From positions 1 to 64,000 of the forward strand of contig CACZBW010000008.1 of NCBI GenBank assembly GCA_902779575.1: a DNA stretch of 64,000 nt, read 5' to 3'. A model generated the notes under the pieces. That model saw only the letters and a program-made list of their open reading frames with translations. It searched no databases and was not told where the DNA came from. Positions 53,485 through 63,343 of the stretch are shown piece after piece (within the stretch, counting starts at the first letter, position 1; the number at the start of each line of letters is the position of its first letter). The position numbers were made by a program, and so were the translations under genes. This DNA comes from an uncultured Lachnospiraceae bacterium. GTDB taxonomy: Bacteria > Bacillota > Clostridia > Lachnospirales > Lachnospiraceae.

Positions 53485-53519
53485 AAAATGGCGTGATCCC
53501 CGGGTCACGCCATTTTTTA
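53485..53519. terminator. Terminator after telA (possibly bidirectional)
   Basis: AAAATGGCGTGA / TCACGCCATTTT stem with a short loop and TTTTTT on the plus strand; A-run on the other side allows minus-strand use too. Confidence 0.8.
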
Positions 53520-53545
53520 TGCCGCATCTGCTGTCTGAAGAATGT

Positions 53546-53575
53546 AAAAAGCACAGCCCGCAGGCCGTGCTTTTT
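53546..53575. terminator. Terminator after xpaC (bidirectional)
   Basis: AAAAAGCAC / GTGCTTTTT stem, symmetric A and T runs, about 100 bases after the xpaC stop. Confidence 0.75.
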
Positions 53576-53672
53576 CAATGCAGATCTATACCGGAACTCT
53601 TACAGGCTTTTCCGCCGCCTCCTGTTCCGCCGGACGGAATCAGCGGCCGTTATCACAGCATAGCGCTGTGCG

Positions 53673-55193
53673 TCATTTTCCCTCCCGGTCGGGCGCCTCA
53701 GCATAGGCGGCGCCGGATCCCAGCGTATCGGAATAGCCGTGTGTATACCCTTCCGTATATCCGTGCTCTTCCTCAAAAGTTTTCTCTTTCCGGAACTCAT
53801 TCCCGGAAGAGGAAGAATATTCCCTGACCTTTTCCTCGCTGAAATCGTCTCCGCCGGTCAGGCCGTCCTGGGCCATCATGGTTCCCATGACGCTGATATC
53901 CGAAGAGACATCCCAGGCCGTATCCCGGAAGAACTGATCCAGGAAGCGCTCAAAGGCGCTGTTGATGGTATCCAGGGAGCGCTCGATCTCTCTCTTGGCG
54001 TTCTCCACGTTGGTGCCGCTGATATTCTGGCTGTCCAGAGTCGCGTAGGTATCGACCAGCTTCTGGGTGGTCGGCAGATAGTACTTCATCATGCGGTGGA
54101 GATCCGGCGCGCTCTTCGGGTCAGCTTCGACGCGCTCAAAGATGCCCGTCACGATCTGCTCCAGACGGTCCAGCTTTTCGGAGAATTCCTCGCCGGGAAT
54201 CTCATCGTTTTTCTCATGAATATGCCGGATAAAAGCCTGGCCTTCCGCCAGCATCTGCTGCGTTTCCTGGTCCAGCCGGGCGTTCTTTTTCGCCTCGCTC
54301 TGCTCCCTGGCCTTCTTTCCCTCCTGCATCCTGTTGTATTCCTTCAGATCCTTCTGGCGGAATACGCTCTCATTTTCCTGCTTCCTGCGCTCAGCCTGGC
54401 TTCTCTCCAGTGCCTGGTACTGCTGGTAGGTCTCATGGCTGGTCATAAAGGTCGTATTCTGGCGATCCATATAAGCCTGACCGGTAAATACATTGTCCTG
54501 GATCATCCCGCGCAGCTCTTCGGCAGTCTCGTCATGATTTTTCCCGATCGCGGATGAGATCTCATCGACGGAAATATAATCCCGGCCTGCCATCAGCTTC
54601 AGAATCTTTCTGGCCAGCTTGATGCGGGAGATCTTCTTGAGATTTTTGATCCCGAGCACTGCAAAGAGTGCCGTGAAAAGCGCCGAGAAAATCGAAAAGA
54701 CCCACATCCCGCCGCCGGGTCCGATTCCAACGGAGGCAATGAACATGATGCCGGAAATAAAAGCCCAGATCATCTGCAGCGCGGCCTTGATATAGCTGGC
54801 GACCGGGCTTGCCACTCCTCCGGAACCGGCAAGATAATCCGCCGTCTCCCTCAGATCAGAGCCCCGGTTCGCCCTGGACCGCGCAGTCTCATATCCTGAC
54901 CGGTCGGATGAACGGTAAGTGCGCGACTCTTCTCTCTGCCAGTAGGGTTTATCCGCCGTTCTTCTGTCCTGGCTGCCGTCGCCGCTCTTTCCCCGCGCGG
55001 CATTGGTCAGACTTTCATGAAGGGCGTCCGCCGCCCGGTCCAGCGCTTCCGTCACCTGACGGCTCAGGCTGCTGTAGTCTGCGCTGCGGATCGCATTGTC
55101 GATAATCTCCTCAACGATCTCACCCGCCCGGAAGCTGGCCGCTTCCAGTCCTTCCAGCTCTTCTTTCTTCTTTTTCTGTTTCTCACTGCCCAT
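53673..55193 (-). CDS. XpaC-type 5-bromo-4-chloroindolyl phosphate hydrolysis family protein
   Basis: A 506-residue membrane protein. An N-terminal acidic/basic region (about 1-130) precedes two membrane helices (about 140-185), then a short AQDEISSAIG-like helical stretch (KILKLMAGRDYISVDEIS), a long coiled coil (about 255-310) and the XpaC C-terminal domain (about 325-430). XpaC-family genes sit beside telA in many Firmicutes. The stated phosphatase role is old and weakly supported. It faces telA across two terminators. Confidence 0.82.
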   Translation of the reverse strand: MGSEKQKKKKEELEGLEAASFRAGEIVEEIIDNAIRSADYSSLSRQVTEALDRAADALHESLTNAARGKSGDGSQDRRTADKPYWQREESRTYRSSDRSGYETARSRANRGSDLRETADYLAGSGGVASPVASYIKAALQMIWAFISGIMFIASVGIGPGGGMWVFSIFSALFTALFAVLGIKNLKKISRIKLARKILKLMAGRDYISVDEISSAIGKNHDETAEELRGMIQDNVFTGQAYMDRQNTTFMTSHETYQQYQALERSQAERRKQENESVFRQKDLKEYNRMQEGKKAREQSEAKKNARLDQETQQMLAEGQAFIRHIHEKNDEIPGEEFSEKLDRLEQIVTGIFERVEADPKSAPDLHRMMKYYLPTTQKLVDTYATLDSQNISGTNVENAKREIERSLDTINSAFERFLDQFFRDTAWDVSSDISVMGTMMAQDGLTGGDDFSEEKVREYSSSSGNEFRKEKTFEEEHGYTEGYTHGYSDTLGSGAAYAEAPDREGK

Positions 55194-55345
55194 ATCTATC
55201 TACCCCGTCTTTACAGGGCGCATCGCCCTTCTGGAAGGTGTAAATCTGCTGTTTCGAATGCTCTTTCTCTCTTCAGTCCGCCTGTATGCTCCGTCTCCGG
55301 CGCTTTCCGCCGCGCGGTCCGCATACCGCCGCACAGGCGTTTTTC

Positions 55346-56068
55346 TTATTTTTTCGACTTGCCCAGATATGCTTCGCGGACCTGTTCATTTGCCGCCAGC
55401 TCCATCCCCGTGCCGGTCATGGTGATCCTGCCGGTTTCCATGACGTAGCCGATATCCGCCGCCCGGAGCGCCATATTCGCGTTCTGCTCAATCAGGAGGA
55501 TGGTCACGCCCTGCCGGTTGATCTCGCTGATGATATTGAATACTTCCTGGACGATGATCGGGGCCAGTCCCAGGGACGGCTCGTCCATCATGACCAGATC
55601 CGGCTTGCTCATCAGGGCCCTCGCAATCGCCAGCATCTGCTGCTCGCCTCCGGACAGAGTGCCCGCGGGCTGCCAGCTCCGCTCCTTCAGGCGCGGGAAC
55701 AGGCTGTATACCCATTCCAGGTCTTTCGAGAAATCATCTTTTCTCATATAGGCGCCCATGCGGAGGTTCTCCGCCACGGTAAGGTTCACGAATACGCGCC
55801 TGCCCTCCGGAACGAGGGTGATGCCTCTTGTTACGATGGTCTCTGTTCCCAGTTTTGTCAGATCCTGTCCCTCAAAGACAATAGAACCCGCCACCGGCTT
55901 CTCCAGGCCTGTGATCGCCCTCAGGGTGGAGGACTTGCCCGCGCCGTTCGAACCGATCAGTGTGACAATCTGACCCCTGGGCACCTCAAAGCTGATGCCG
56001 CGCACGGCTTCGATTCCGCCGTAGCGCACGACCAGGTTTTTTACTTCCAGGAGATTCTCCTGTGCCAT
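55346..56068 (-). CDS. livF: Branched-chain amino acid ABC ATPase LivF
   Basis: A 240-residue ABC ATPase. Walker A GSNGAGKSST, signature LSGGEQQ, Walker B LVMMDEPSLGLAP. Short type with no extension, as in LivF. GGGAGG precedes ATG 56068 and it starts 13 bases after livG. Last gene of the operon. Confidence 0.93.
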   Translation of the reverse strand: MAQENLLEVKNLVVRYGGIEAVRGISFEVPRGQIVTLIGSNGAGKSSTLRAITGLEKPVAGSIVFEGQDLTKLGTETIVTRGITLVPEGRRVFVNLTVAENLRMGAYMRKDDFSKDLEWVYSLFPRLKERSWQPAGTLSGGEQQMLAIARALMSKPDLVMMDEPSLGLAPIIVQEVFNIISEINRQGVTILLIEQNANMALRAADIGYVMETGRITMTGTGMELAANEQVREAYLGKSKK

Positions 56069-56081
56069 ATCCACACCTCCC

Positions 56082-56936
56082 TCAGTTCGTATCGCCGGTC
56101 CCGAGATACGCGTTGATGACAACCGGGTTGCTCTGGATGTCCTCAGGCGTACCGTCCGCGATCAGGCTGCCGAAGTTCAGCACATAGATCCGGTCCGAAA
56201 TACTCATGACAAGATCCATATGATGCTCAATGACAAAGACGGTCAGATTAAAATCATCCTTGATTTTGCGGATGAAGCCGGACAGTTCCTCGGTCTCCTG
56301 CGGGTTCATGCCCGCCGCCGGCTCGTCCAGCAGAAGCAGGGACGGCTGCGTGGCAAGAGCGCGCGCGATCTCAAGGCGGCGCTGCTGGCCGTAAGGCAGG
56401 GAAGTGGACCGGTCGTTCATATGGTCCTGAAGTCCGACCATCTCAAGCAGCTGCGCTGCCCGCTCGCGGTTCGCTCTCTCCTCCGCCCCGTTTGCGCGGA
56501 AAGTGGCCGAGAATACATTGGCCTTCGAGCGCATATGCGTGGCAATCAGAACATTGTCAAAAACCGTCAGCGCCTTGAACAGGCGGATGTTCTGGAAAGT
56601 CCGCGCTATGCCGAGCTTCGTGATCTGATCCGGGGTTTTGCTCACCGCCCTGTCATAGGACGCGGCGTTCTCGCCCAGATAATTTTTCTTCATCTTTCCG
56701 TGCGGATAGTTCTCGATGATGGTTTCCCCGTTGAACTGGACGCGCCCGTTCGTAGGCTCGTACACGCCGGTAATGACGTTGAAAGCGGTGGTCTTTCCGG
56801 CTCCGTTCGGGCCGATCAGGGCGACGATCTCACCCTGGAAAACGTCCAGGGACAGGTTATTGACCGCGACGACGCCGCCGAACTGCATGGTCATGTTCTC
56901 AACGTGAAGTACATTCTTCCTTTCTTCCCGGGCCAT
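56082..56936 (-). CDS. livG: Branched-chain amino acid ABC ATPase LivG
   Basis: A 284-residue ABC ATPase. Walker A GPNGAGKTT, signature LPYGQQRR (the LivG variant), Walker B LLLLDEPAAGMNP, then the LivG C-terminal extension ending in NPVVINAYLG. ATG 56936 overlaps the livM stop as TGATG, so it is coupled to livM. Confidence 0.94.
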   Translation of the reverse strand: MAREERKNVLHVENMTMQFGGVVAVNNLSLDVFQGEIVALIGPNGAGKTTAFNVITGVYEPTNGRVQFNGETIIENYPHGKMKKNYLGENAASYDRAVSKTPDQITKLGIARTFQNIRLFKALTVFDNVLIATHMRSKANVFSATFRANGAEERANRERAAQLLEMVGLQDHMNDRSTSLPYGQQRRLEIARALATQPSLLLLDEPAAGMNPQETEELSGFIRKIKDDFNLTVFVIEHHMDLVMSISDRIYVLNFGSLIADGTPEDIQSNPVVINAYLGTGDTN

Positions 56937-58021
56937 CACTGATCACCCCCCGTCTGGACATTCTTCCGCTTTCCGCGGCGGAACAGGCCGAAAAACCATT
57001 TCCAGGAGAATTCATTGGTTCCCATAATGCCGCTGCGCCAGAACAGGACGACTACCATCAGGAGGATGGAGTAAATAACCATGCGCAGGCCCGGTCTGAA
57101 CAGCGGGATGGAATAACCGGCGATTGCGTGCGGTTCATCCAGGAAGCGGAGCCACTCCTGACCTCCGTTGATCAGGAGAGATCCGATAATGGATCCGGAT
57201 ACGGAACCGATGCCGCCCAGGACTACAATCAGAAGAATATTGTAAGTCAGCGTGACCTGGAAGGTCTTGGTGTCGATCGAACGCATGAATACCGCAAGCA
57301 TGCCTCCGGAGATCCCCGTAAAGAAAGAGGAAATCACAAAGGACAGCTCTTTATGGGTGAAGAGGTTGATCCCCATGGCTTCCGCCGCGACCTCATCCTC
57401 GCGGATCGCCTTGAAAGCGCGCCCGAAAGAGGAATTGATCAGCATGATCATCACGATAATGCAGACAGCCGCGATCAGGACAGGCTGGAACAGGTTCTTA
57501 AAGCCCGGAATGTTGTTGAGGCCGTAGGAACCGTTCGTGATCCGGTCCATCATGGGCGCCGCAAGAAGGGCGCGGATAATCTCGGCAAATCCCAGCGTTG
57601 CAATCGCAAGATAGTCAGACTTCAGGCGCAGAACCGGGATGCCGATCAGGGCGGCCAGAGCCGCGGCAAAAAGTCCGCCCAGCAGCATGGCCGGGATCAT
57701 CGGCAGATGCAGATTCTCAAGCCAGGGCGCGATGCCGTTCATATAATATACATTCGGCCGTACGCCCGTCGGAATGGTCAGGACCGCCGTCACATAAGCC
57801 CCGATGGCCATGAAGCCCGCCTGTCCCAGGGAGAACAGGCCGGTAAAGCCGGTCAGAAGGTTCATGGCGACTGCGCCGACCGCGTAGATGGCCGAGCGTT
57901 CCAGGATGGATATCGCATAGGAATGCTGTCTGGCGTTCATCTGGTACCAGGCCATAAGGCCGAGCACCGCGGCAAGGGCGATGATGGTAAGGATCCGGTC
58001 TCTTACTTTGTTTTCCTTCAC
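56936..58021 (-). CDS. livM: Branched-chain amino acid permease LivM
   Basis: A 361-residue permease with about nine to ten helices. LSLGQAGFMAIGAY and the EEN-type loop with IREDEVAAEAMGIN (coupling helix) identify it. GTG 58021 is chosen because GAGGGGGTG lies 6 bases upstream, just after the livH stop; longer starts overlap livH. Confidence 0.92.
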   Translation of the reverse strand: MKENKVRDRILTIIALAAVLGLMAWYQMNARQHSYAISILERSAIYAVGAVAMNLLTGFTGLFSLGQAGFMAIGAYVTAVLTIPTGVRPNVYYMNGIAPWLENLHLPMIPAMLLGGLFAAALAALIGIPVLRLKSDYLAIATLGFAEIIRALLAAPMMDRITNGSYGLNNIPGFKNLFQPVLIAAVCIIVMIMLINSSFGRAFKAIREDEVAAEAMGINLFTHKELSFVISSFFTGISGGMLAVFMRSIDTKTFQVTLTYNILLIVVLGGIGSVSGSIIGSLLINGGQEWLRFLDEPHAIAGYSIPLFRPGLRMVIYSILLMVVVLFWRSGIMGTNEFSWKWFFGLFRRGKRKNVQTGGDQ

Positions 58022-58034
58022 TATATTCACCCCC

Positions 58035-58916
58035 TCAGACCTTATCTGTCGCCGCCTCGCCGAACAGGCCGGTCGGGCGTACAAGCAGGATGATAATCAA
58101 CAGCACAAATGTGAAGGCATCCGAGAATGTGGAGTATCCCAGTGCCACCAGGAAGGTCTCGGAGATACCGATGATAAATCCGCCGATGACCGCGCCCGGA
58201 ATCGACCCGATTCCGCCGAGAACCGCCGCGACGAAGCACTTCAGTCCCGGCAGGGCGCCGGAATAGGGATAGACCGTCATACGGTCCGTAAAATAGAGCA
58301 GGGCTCCGATGCCGGCCAGGAAGGAACCGATCACAAAGGTCATGGAAATCGTGCTGTCAACGCGGATCCCCATGAGCCTTGCCGCCTCCGTATCTTTGGA
58401 TACGGCGCGCATGGCCATTCCCATCTTCGTCTTGTTGATCAGCTGCAGAAGCAGAACGACCAGCACGATGGTAAGCACCGGCGTCAGGATCGTGACCAGG
58501 GAAGTCGTGATCTGCCCGAAGGTGAAAATCTTCTTCAGGCCAGGAATCTCCGGATATGCCATCGGGATCGCGGTAAACAGATAGGTTGCCAGATTCTCCA
58601 GAAGATATGAAACGCCGATCGCGGAGATCATGACCGACATGCGGGGCGCCGAACGCAGGGGCTTGTAGGCCGCCTTTTCAATCACGACACCGAGCAGGAC
58701 GGAACCGATCAGGGCAGTCGGCACGCCGATAAACCACGGCATCGAGGATACCGCGAAAATCATAAAGTAACCGGACATCATAAAGATATCGCCGTGTGCA
58801 AAGTTGATCAGCCGAAGGATACCGTAAACCATCGTGTACCCGATTGCGATGAGCGCATATGCACCGCCCAGCGACACACCGGTCAGAAGATGTTGCAGGA
58901 ATGTTGCGCCACTCAT
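58035..58916 (-). CDS. livH: Branched-chain amino acid permease LivH
   Basis: A 293-residue permease with about eight helices. SLGGAYALIAIGYTMVYGILRLINFAHGD is the LivH hallmark, and VSKDTEAARLMGI the coupling helix. GGAGG precedes ATG 58916; an upstream extension to 59117 overlaps the terminator and is not real. First of the membrane genes after livK. Confidence 0.93.
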   Translation of the reverse strand: MSGATFLQHLLTGVSLGGAYALIAIGYTMVYGILRLINFAHGDIFMMSGYFMIFAVSSMPWFIGVPTALIGSVLLGVVIEKAAYKPLRSAPRMSVMISAIGVSYLLENLATYLFTAIPMAYPEIPGLKKIFTFGQITTSLVTILTPVLTIVLVVLLLQLINKTKMGMAMRAVSKDTEAARLMGIRVDSTISMTFVIGSFLAGIGALLYFTDRMTVYPYSGALPGLKCFVAAVLGGIGSIPGAVIGGFIIGISETFLVALGYSTFSDAFTFVLLIIILLVRPTGLFGEAATDKV

Positions 58917-59031
58917 TGACTCCTCCCGTGCTCTGCTCCTCAGACAGAAAGCCGCGCCGCGGCTGCCTGCCTGGGAAGCAAAGCTGAATAATAAAACTGG
59001 CTGTCCGAAAACATTTTCGGCGTATACTGTG

Positions 59032-59060
59032 AAAAAGAGGGGCAGGAACATCCCTGCCCC
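59032..59060 (-). terminator. Intra-operon terminator after livK
   Basis: GGGGCAGG..CCTGCCCC hairpin with TCTTTTT on the minus strand, between livK and livH. It would keep livK mRNA in excess over the membrane genes, as expected for a binding protein. Confidence 0.75.
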
Positions 59061-59147
59061 CCTTCTGCATCGTTTGTCAGGAACCGCCCGGCGGCGTTCC
59101 GGCCGGGCCGGAATCACTCACCCGCGATCTTCCCGGTCATTCCGGAA

Positions 59148-60329
59148 TCACTCTCCGACGGAGACGATCTTCAGGAATTCGAACTTGCCGTCCTTGGCGA
59201 TGTCGATGTAAGCAGAATCCTTATCCGCGTCGCCAACCGCATCGAATGTGATGTGGCCTGTTACATAATCGCCGTCGATCGCCGCAAGAGCAGCCTTGAC
59301 AGCTTCGCCCTCTGTTGAGCCGGCAGCTTCAAGAGCGTCACAGATTACGTTGTAGGTATCGAAGCAAAGAGCGGAGTTTCCGACGATCGCGTCATTGCCG
59401 CCGTTGTTGTCGATTCTCTTCTGGTCTTCATTCAGCCATGCCTTGTAGCCGCTGACGAAATCAGTTGCGATCGCGTTGGAGTCATCGTTCTCATCGAAGA
59501 AGGTCGATACGACTGTTCCTTCGCACTCAGCTGCTCCGGCGTTGTCGATAATCGTCTGGTTGTACCAGGTATCGCCTGCCATGAAGGGAACTTCGATGCC
59601 GAGCTCACGGGCCTGCTTGATGATCAGCGGAGCGGTCGTGATGGAGGACGGAGCGAAGATGGCGTCAGCGCCGCTTGCCTTGACCTCGGTCAGGATCGCC
59701 TTGAAATCAGACTGGTTGGTCTGGAACTGCTGCGTGGTGGCAATCGTTCCGCCAAGCGTCTCAAACTGTTTGATGAAGAAGTTGGCAAGACCTGTGGAAT
59801 AGTCGTCGCCGAGCTGGTCGATGACTGCTACATTCTTATAGCCCTCATCGAAAGCATACTGAGCCATGACAGAACCCTGGAAGGGATCCAGGAAGCAGAC
59901 TCTGAAGTAGTAATCGCATCCGTTGGTAACCTGCGGGTTCGTGCAGGAGCATCCTACTGCGGGAATCTGAGCCTCCGCGAAGGTCGGGCCGGCAGCGATG
60001 GAAACGCCGGAGCCATAGGAACCGATGACAGCTACGACGCCGTCGGCAACCAGCTTCTGCGCCGCGGTGACAGCTTCCGTCTTGTCGGACTTGTTGTCGA
60101 CCTCATCCAGCTCTACCTTATATTCCGTGCCGTCGATCGTGACAGTCGGTCTGATCTCGTTCGCGTAGCGCGCGCCCTGCAGCTCCTGCAGTCCGCCGCC
60201 GCCGTTCTCACCGGTCTGCGGCTCAAAGACACCGATCTTGATGACGTCTTCCGCATAGACATTCATGCCTGCGAGAGCCATGACAGCCATGGACAGTCCA
60301 CAGATCACAGAAATCATCCTCTTCTTCAT
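59148..60329 (-). CDS. livK: Branched-chain amino acid binding protein LivK
   Basis: A 393-residue substrate-binding protein. A signal peptide (about 1-26, ending NVYA) precedes two lobes of the leucine/isoleucine-binding fold. IKIGVFEPQTGENGGGG is the family start. There is no lipobox with a cysteine at the cleavage point, so anchoring is not obvious, which is odd for a Gram-positive solute-binding protein. GGAGG precedes ATG 60329. First gene of livKHMGF. Confidence 0.9.
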   Translation of the reverse strand: MKKRMISVICGLSMAVMALAGMNVYAEDVIKIGVFEPQTGENGGGGLQELQGARYANEIRPTVTIDGTEYKVELDEVDNKSDKTEAVTAAQKLVADGVVAVIGSYGSGVSIAAGPTFAEAQIPAVGCSCTNPQVTNGCDYYFRVCFLDPFQGSVMAQYAFDEGYKNVAVIDQLGDDYSTGLANFFIKQFETLGGTIATTQQFQTNQSDFKAILTEVKASGADAIFAPSSITTAPLIIKQARELGIEVPFMAGDTWYNQTIIDNAGAAECEGTVVSTFFDENDDSNAIATDFVSGYKAWLNEDQKRIDNNGGNDAIVGNSALCFDTYNVICDALEAAGSTEGEAVKAALAAIDGDYVTGHITFDAVGDADKDSAYIDIAKDGKFEFLKIVSVGE

Positions 60330-60456
60330 AAGAAACCTCCTCTTTGCCAGAAACCCCCGGTCTCCTCCGCCTCCGGCAGAAGGGGCCGGTACGCGCAATC
60401 CCACTGACTGTGCGCGTTTTCGCGGATATCGCTCCGCTTTTAGCTACATAATGCGG

Positions 60457-60485
60457 ATTATACCACTTACAGAATTGACATGCAA
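60457..60485 (-). promoter_or_regulatory. Promoter of livKHMGF
   Basis: Minus strand TTGCAT (60485-60480), 17-bp spacer, TATAAT (60462-60457). Start near 60450, leaving a leader of about 120 bases with a GCGC-rich hairpin. Confidence 0.7.
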
Positions 60486-60606
60486 GGCTTGCCAAAATAA
60501 TTTCGGAGTATCCCCGTTTCTGCATTAAAAAGTGTGAAACCGGAGCTGCTGTTCACGTCTTGTTTGAAAGCAGCTTCTGATTCGTCGTGCCTGCAGAAAG
60601 GGCCGG

Positions 60607-61902
60607 TTATGATGAGGCGCATTTATCCATCAGCTCAAGAACGCGGGAGGTCGCATGGCCGTCGCAGCCGCTCATGAACCGGTACTTGAACTCGCGCACT
60701 CTCGCAAGGTCAAAAGTTTCACGGGCTTTCTGCAACTCCCGGATCAGCTCGTCCTGCGTCCGGCAGACCGGCCCCGGCATCATGTCCTGCGGCGGATAGT
60801 AGAAGCCCCTCTCATCCAGATAACTGTCAAGGTCAAAGGCAAAAAAGATCAGCGGCCGCTCAAAGAGCGAGTATTCAAATATGATCGAGGAATAGTCCGT
60901 GATGCAGATGTCCGCGCTCGTGATCAGTTCCTCGATGGTCAGCCTGTCCGTCATGTCAAAAGCAAAATCCGCCGCTTCCGCAGGGATCGGGGGCCGTTCT
61001 TTCACAAAGGGATGGTGCTTGATCAGGAGAATATGATCCCTGCCGAGCGCTTCCTTCATCCTGACCGGATCCAGTCTGTCCGGCGAGGACGCGTCCCTGA
61101 CGCTTCCCCGGAAAGTGGGCGCGTAAAGGATGATCTTCTTTCCCGGCACCAGGCAGGCGGATTCCTCTTCCTCACCGGGAATCCGGTCCGCATAGACATC
61201 CTGCCCGGAAGAGCGGAAGAGCTGCGGCGCCATCCGGCGCAGAACCCAGGCCGTCTTGCCGCAGGCTTTATCCCTGTACCTGCTGTGGAAAAACATATCC
61301 GTCCTGCTGACGCCGATGGGAAGAATGGCGTCCCTGCGGTCCTCCATATGGAAGGCCTCTGCGTAAGCCCAGACCACCTCGGGACCGGAGACTGTCACAT
61401 AGTCGAAATTGCGGTGGACCGGATAGCGGTCCAGATCTTCCCTGCTGGTCCCGAAGCCCTGTCCCACGGCTGAATATCCGAACTTCTTGAAAGCGCCGCA
61501 GGCGTGCCAGGTCTGGATCACGGTGGTTCCGGACCGGATGGGCAGGCTGGAGAGGAAGTAGGAGACCTCATTTACAAAAATGAACTCCGCATCCGCGAGC
61601 TTCGGAATCGCGTTCAGACAGTTCTGCATCACCTCCAGGCTTCCCGTCATTCCCTCGCGGATACAGACCGTCGTCATCCGGTAAAGTGTTTTCCCGGCCC
61701 GCTCATTGCGCTTTTCCAGGGCTGCCCGGATCAGGCGGAAATTATCCGTCAGGGCTTCCTCCCGCACCTCCAGAAAAACCACTTTTCCTTTGACAAGCGG
61801 ACTTTCGGCCGCCTTGCGGTAACGGTCTGGATACAGCCTTTTCAGCGTCATGTCTTTGTATGAACTTCGTGCCAGTTTACGCGCGGGTGCCAGGATATCC
61901 AT
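60607..61902 (-). CDS. CDP-glycerol glycerophosphotransferase-like enzyme
   Basis: A 431-residue protein of the TagB/TagF family that adds polyol-phosphate units to teichoic-acid-like polymers. TWHACGAFKKFGYS (acceptor side), ILLIKHHPFVKERPP and ITDYSSIIFEYS with RPLIFFAFDLDSY are the family motifs. It acts at the inner membrane. AGGAGG precedes the ATG, 15 bases after the pyruvyltransferase stop, so both are in one operon. Confidence 0.88.
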   Translation of the reverse strand: MDILAPARKLARSSYKDMTLKRLYPDRYRKAAESPLVKGKVVFLEVREEALTDNFRLIRAALEKRNERAGKTLYRMTTVCIREGMTGSLEVMQNCLNAIPKLADAEFIFVNEVSYFLSSLPIRSGTTVIQTWHACGAFKKFGYSAVGQGFGTSREDLDRYPVHRNFDYVTVSGPEVVWAYAEAFHMEDRRDAILPIGVSRTDMFFHSRYRDKACGKTAWVLRRMAPQLFRSSGQDVYADRIPGEEEESACLVPGKKIILYAPTFRGSVRDASSPDRLDPVRMKEALGRDHILLIKHHPFVKERPPIPAEAADFAFDMTDRLTIEELITSADICITDYSSIIFEYSLFERPLIFFAFDLDSYLDERGFYYPPQDMMPGPVCRTQDELIRELQKARETFDLARVREFKYRFMSGCDGHATSRVLELMDKCASS

Positions 61903-61917
61903 ACTGTTCCTCCTCTT

Positions 61918-63300
61918 TCAGGAATGCTTCTTCGTTCCGGCCGCGGTGCCGATGTCTTCTCCCAGTATCTTCCTTCTCAGAAGGTCCGCTTTTACGAAAC
62001 GCTCCACGCCCCGTCTGAAACGCCCGGTTTCCTTCAGCATCTTCTGATACCGTTCCTCATAGGCCGGATAATAGCTGTCCCAGCGGTCCGCAAGCTCCTC
62101 CGTACTCAGAAGGGATACCGGCAGGATCGGGCCGAAGGATTTTACAGACGCCATACGACGGTCAAAGGGCGTGCTGCCGGCCGCCGGAATCCTGCCCCCG
62201 TCGTAGATCGTCTTCAGTCCGTTGCTGTGAAGAAAATGAATATAGTGCCGGAAATTCTCCCCCGCGGCCTTTTTCATGGGGGTGAAGTCCGCCTTCTCCG
62301 CAAGATCTTCCAGTGTGGTGTCTTCCCCGATCTCAGAGGCATAGACACAGTTCAGCCGGTGATATGCCGCAAGCTCCTCCATCCTGGAATCCTTGACGAT
62401 CAGAACGCCCGGCGTCCCGGCCAGAATCGAGGCGATGTTCCCGTGCATTCTCGGACCCGCGGTAAAGGCGCTCTCCCGCAGAAAAGCAAGCCAGCCCGGC
62501 ACGTCGCAGAAAAAGCGCACCCGCCCTTCCCGGTAGACCGGGTCCGTGATCCGGTCCGGATAATCCTTGCTGTGGTCCTTGTGCACAAAAGACGCCCCCG
62601 TATAAACCGTACGGAATTCCCTCTGCAGCTGCGGGAGAAAAACCGCGCCGGGATACTGCGCCATCAGGCGGCGGATGAACTTCTGGACATTCTGGTCCGC
62701 GTCCACATTGTTATTGACGCAGATCCTGCTGTTCTTTTGAATCTGCACCGGCCGGACTTCCAGCCGGTTCCCCCAGGTATAGAGGGACGGACAGCCGATG
62801 ACGGTAAAATGCTTCTCGGGGAGAAAGCCCAGCGTTTTCAGGTATTCCGCCGTAATCTCGCCCCGGACGCCGACAAGGGCGGATTTGTCCAGTACTGCCG
62901 ACAGGAACTGTTTCACCTTTCCGTTAAAGGGAAAATCCTGAAAGGAAGTCACCCCGAGCGGCGCCCTCAGGCCGACTCCGACAACCGTACAGGGAACCCG
63001 GACCGCCTTCACCAGCTTTGTCAGACTGTTGAGCCCGCCCTCGAAGGAGGAACGGAAAGCATCCGCCAGCGGGATCACAACACTGTCACAGCTTTCATTG
63101 ATCATGCGCGCCTGGGACGGATAATACTCGTAGCGGCTGGGAAGAAACTCTGTCTGGTCATCCGTCATGAGAGTGCGGTAGATGCTGTTCATATAGATCA
63201 GGTTGCCGGCATTGTCCCCGATTGAATTGTCAAGAAGCATCTGCGCAGGAGACAGGCCCTCAAAGGGAGTCATCCCGGAACGGATGAAGATCTTTTTCAT
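61918..63300 (-). CDS. Polysaccharide pyruvyl transferase family protein
   Basis: A 460-residue protein. N-terminal DNSIGDNAGNLIYMNSIYRTL is the GxNxG-like start of the pyruvyltransferase superfamily; VVGVGLRAPLG and SAFTAGPRMHGNIASILAGTP are central motifs. It probably transfers pyruvate to a surface sugar. The C-terminal 90 residues are less conserved. The first gene of the minus-strand surface operon; a divergent, related gene starts at 63503. Confidence 0.82.
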   Translation of the reverse strand: MKKIFIRSGMTPFEGLSPAQMLLDNSIGDNAGNLIYMNSIYRTLMTDDQTEFLPSRYEYYPSQARMINESCDSVVIPLADAFRSSFEGGLNSLTKLVKAVRVPCTVVGVGLRAPLGVTSFQDFPFNGKVKQFLSAVLDKSALVGVRGEITAEYLKTLGFLPEKHFTVIGCPSLYTWGNRLEVRPVQIQKNSRICVNNNVDADQNVQKFIRRLMAQYPGAVFLPQLQREFRTVYTGASFVHKDHSKDYPDRITDPVYREGRVRFFCDVPGWLAFLRESAFTAGPRMHGNIASILAGTPGVLIVKDSRMEELAAYHRLNCVYASEIGEDTTLEDLAEKADFTPMKKAAGENFRHYIHFLHSNGLKTIYDGGRIPAAGSTPFDRRMASVKSFGPILPVSLLSTEELADRWDSYYPAYEERYQKMLKETGRFRRGVERFVKADLLRRKILGEDIGTAAGTKKHS

Positions 63301-63343
63301 AGAGAAGTCTCCAAAAAATATTTTTAAAAATGTTGCAAAATGA

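Noticed and set aside
61924-63225. 433-codon plus-strand ORF over the pyruvyltransferase
   Set aside because: Antisense shadow of a recognised protein.
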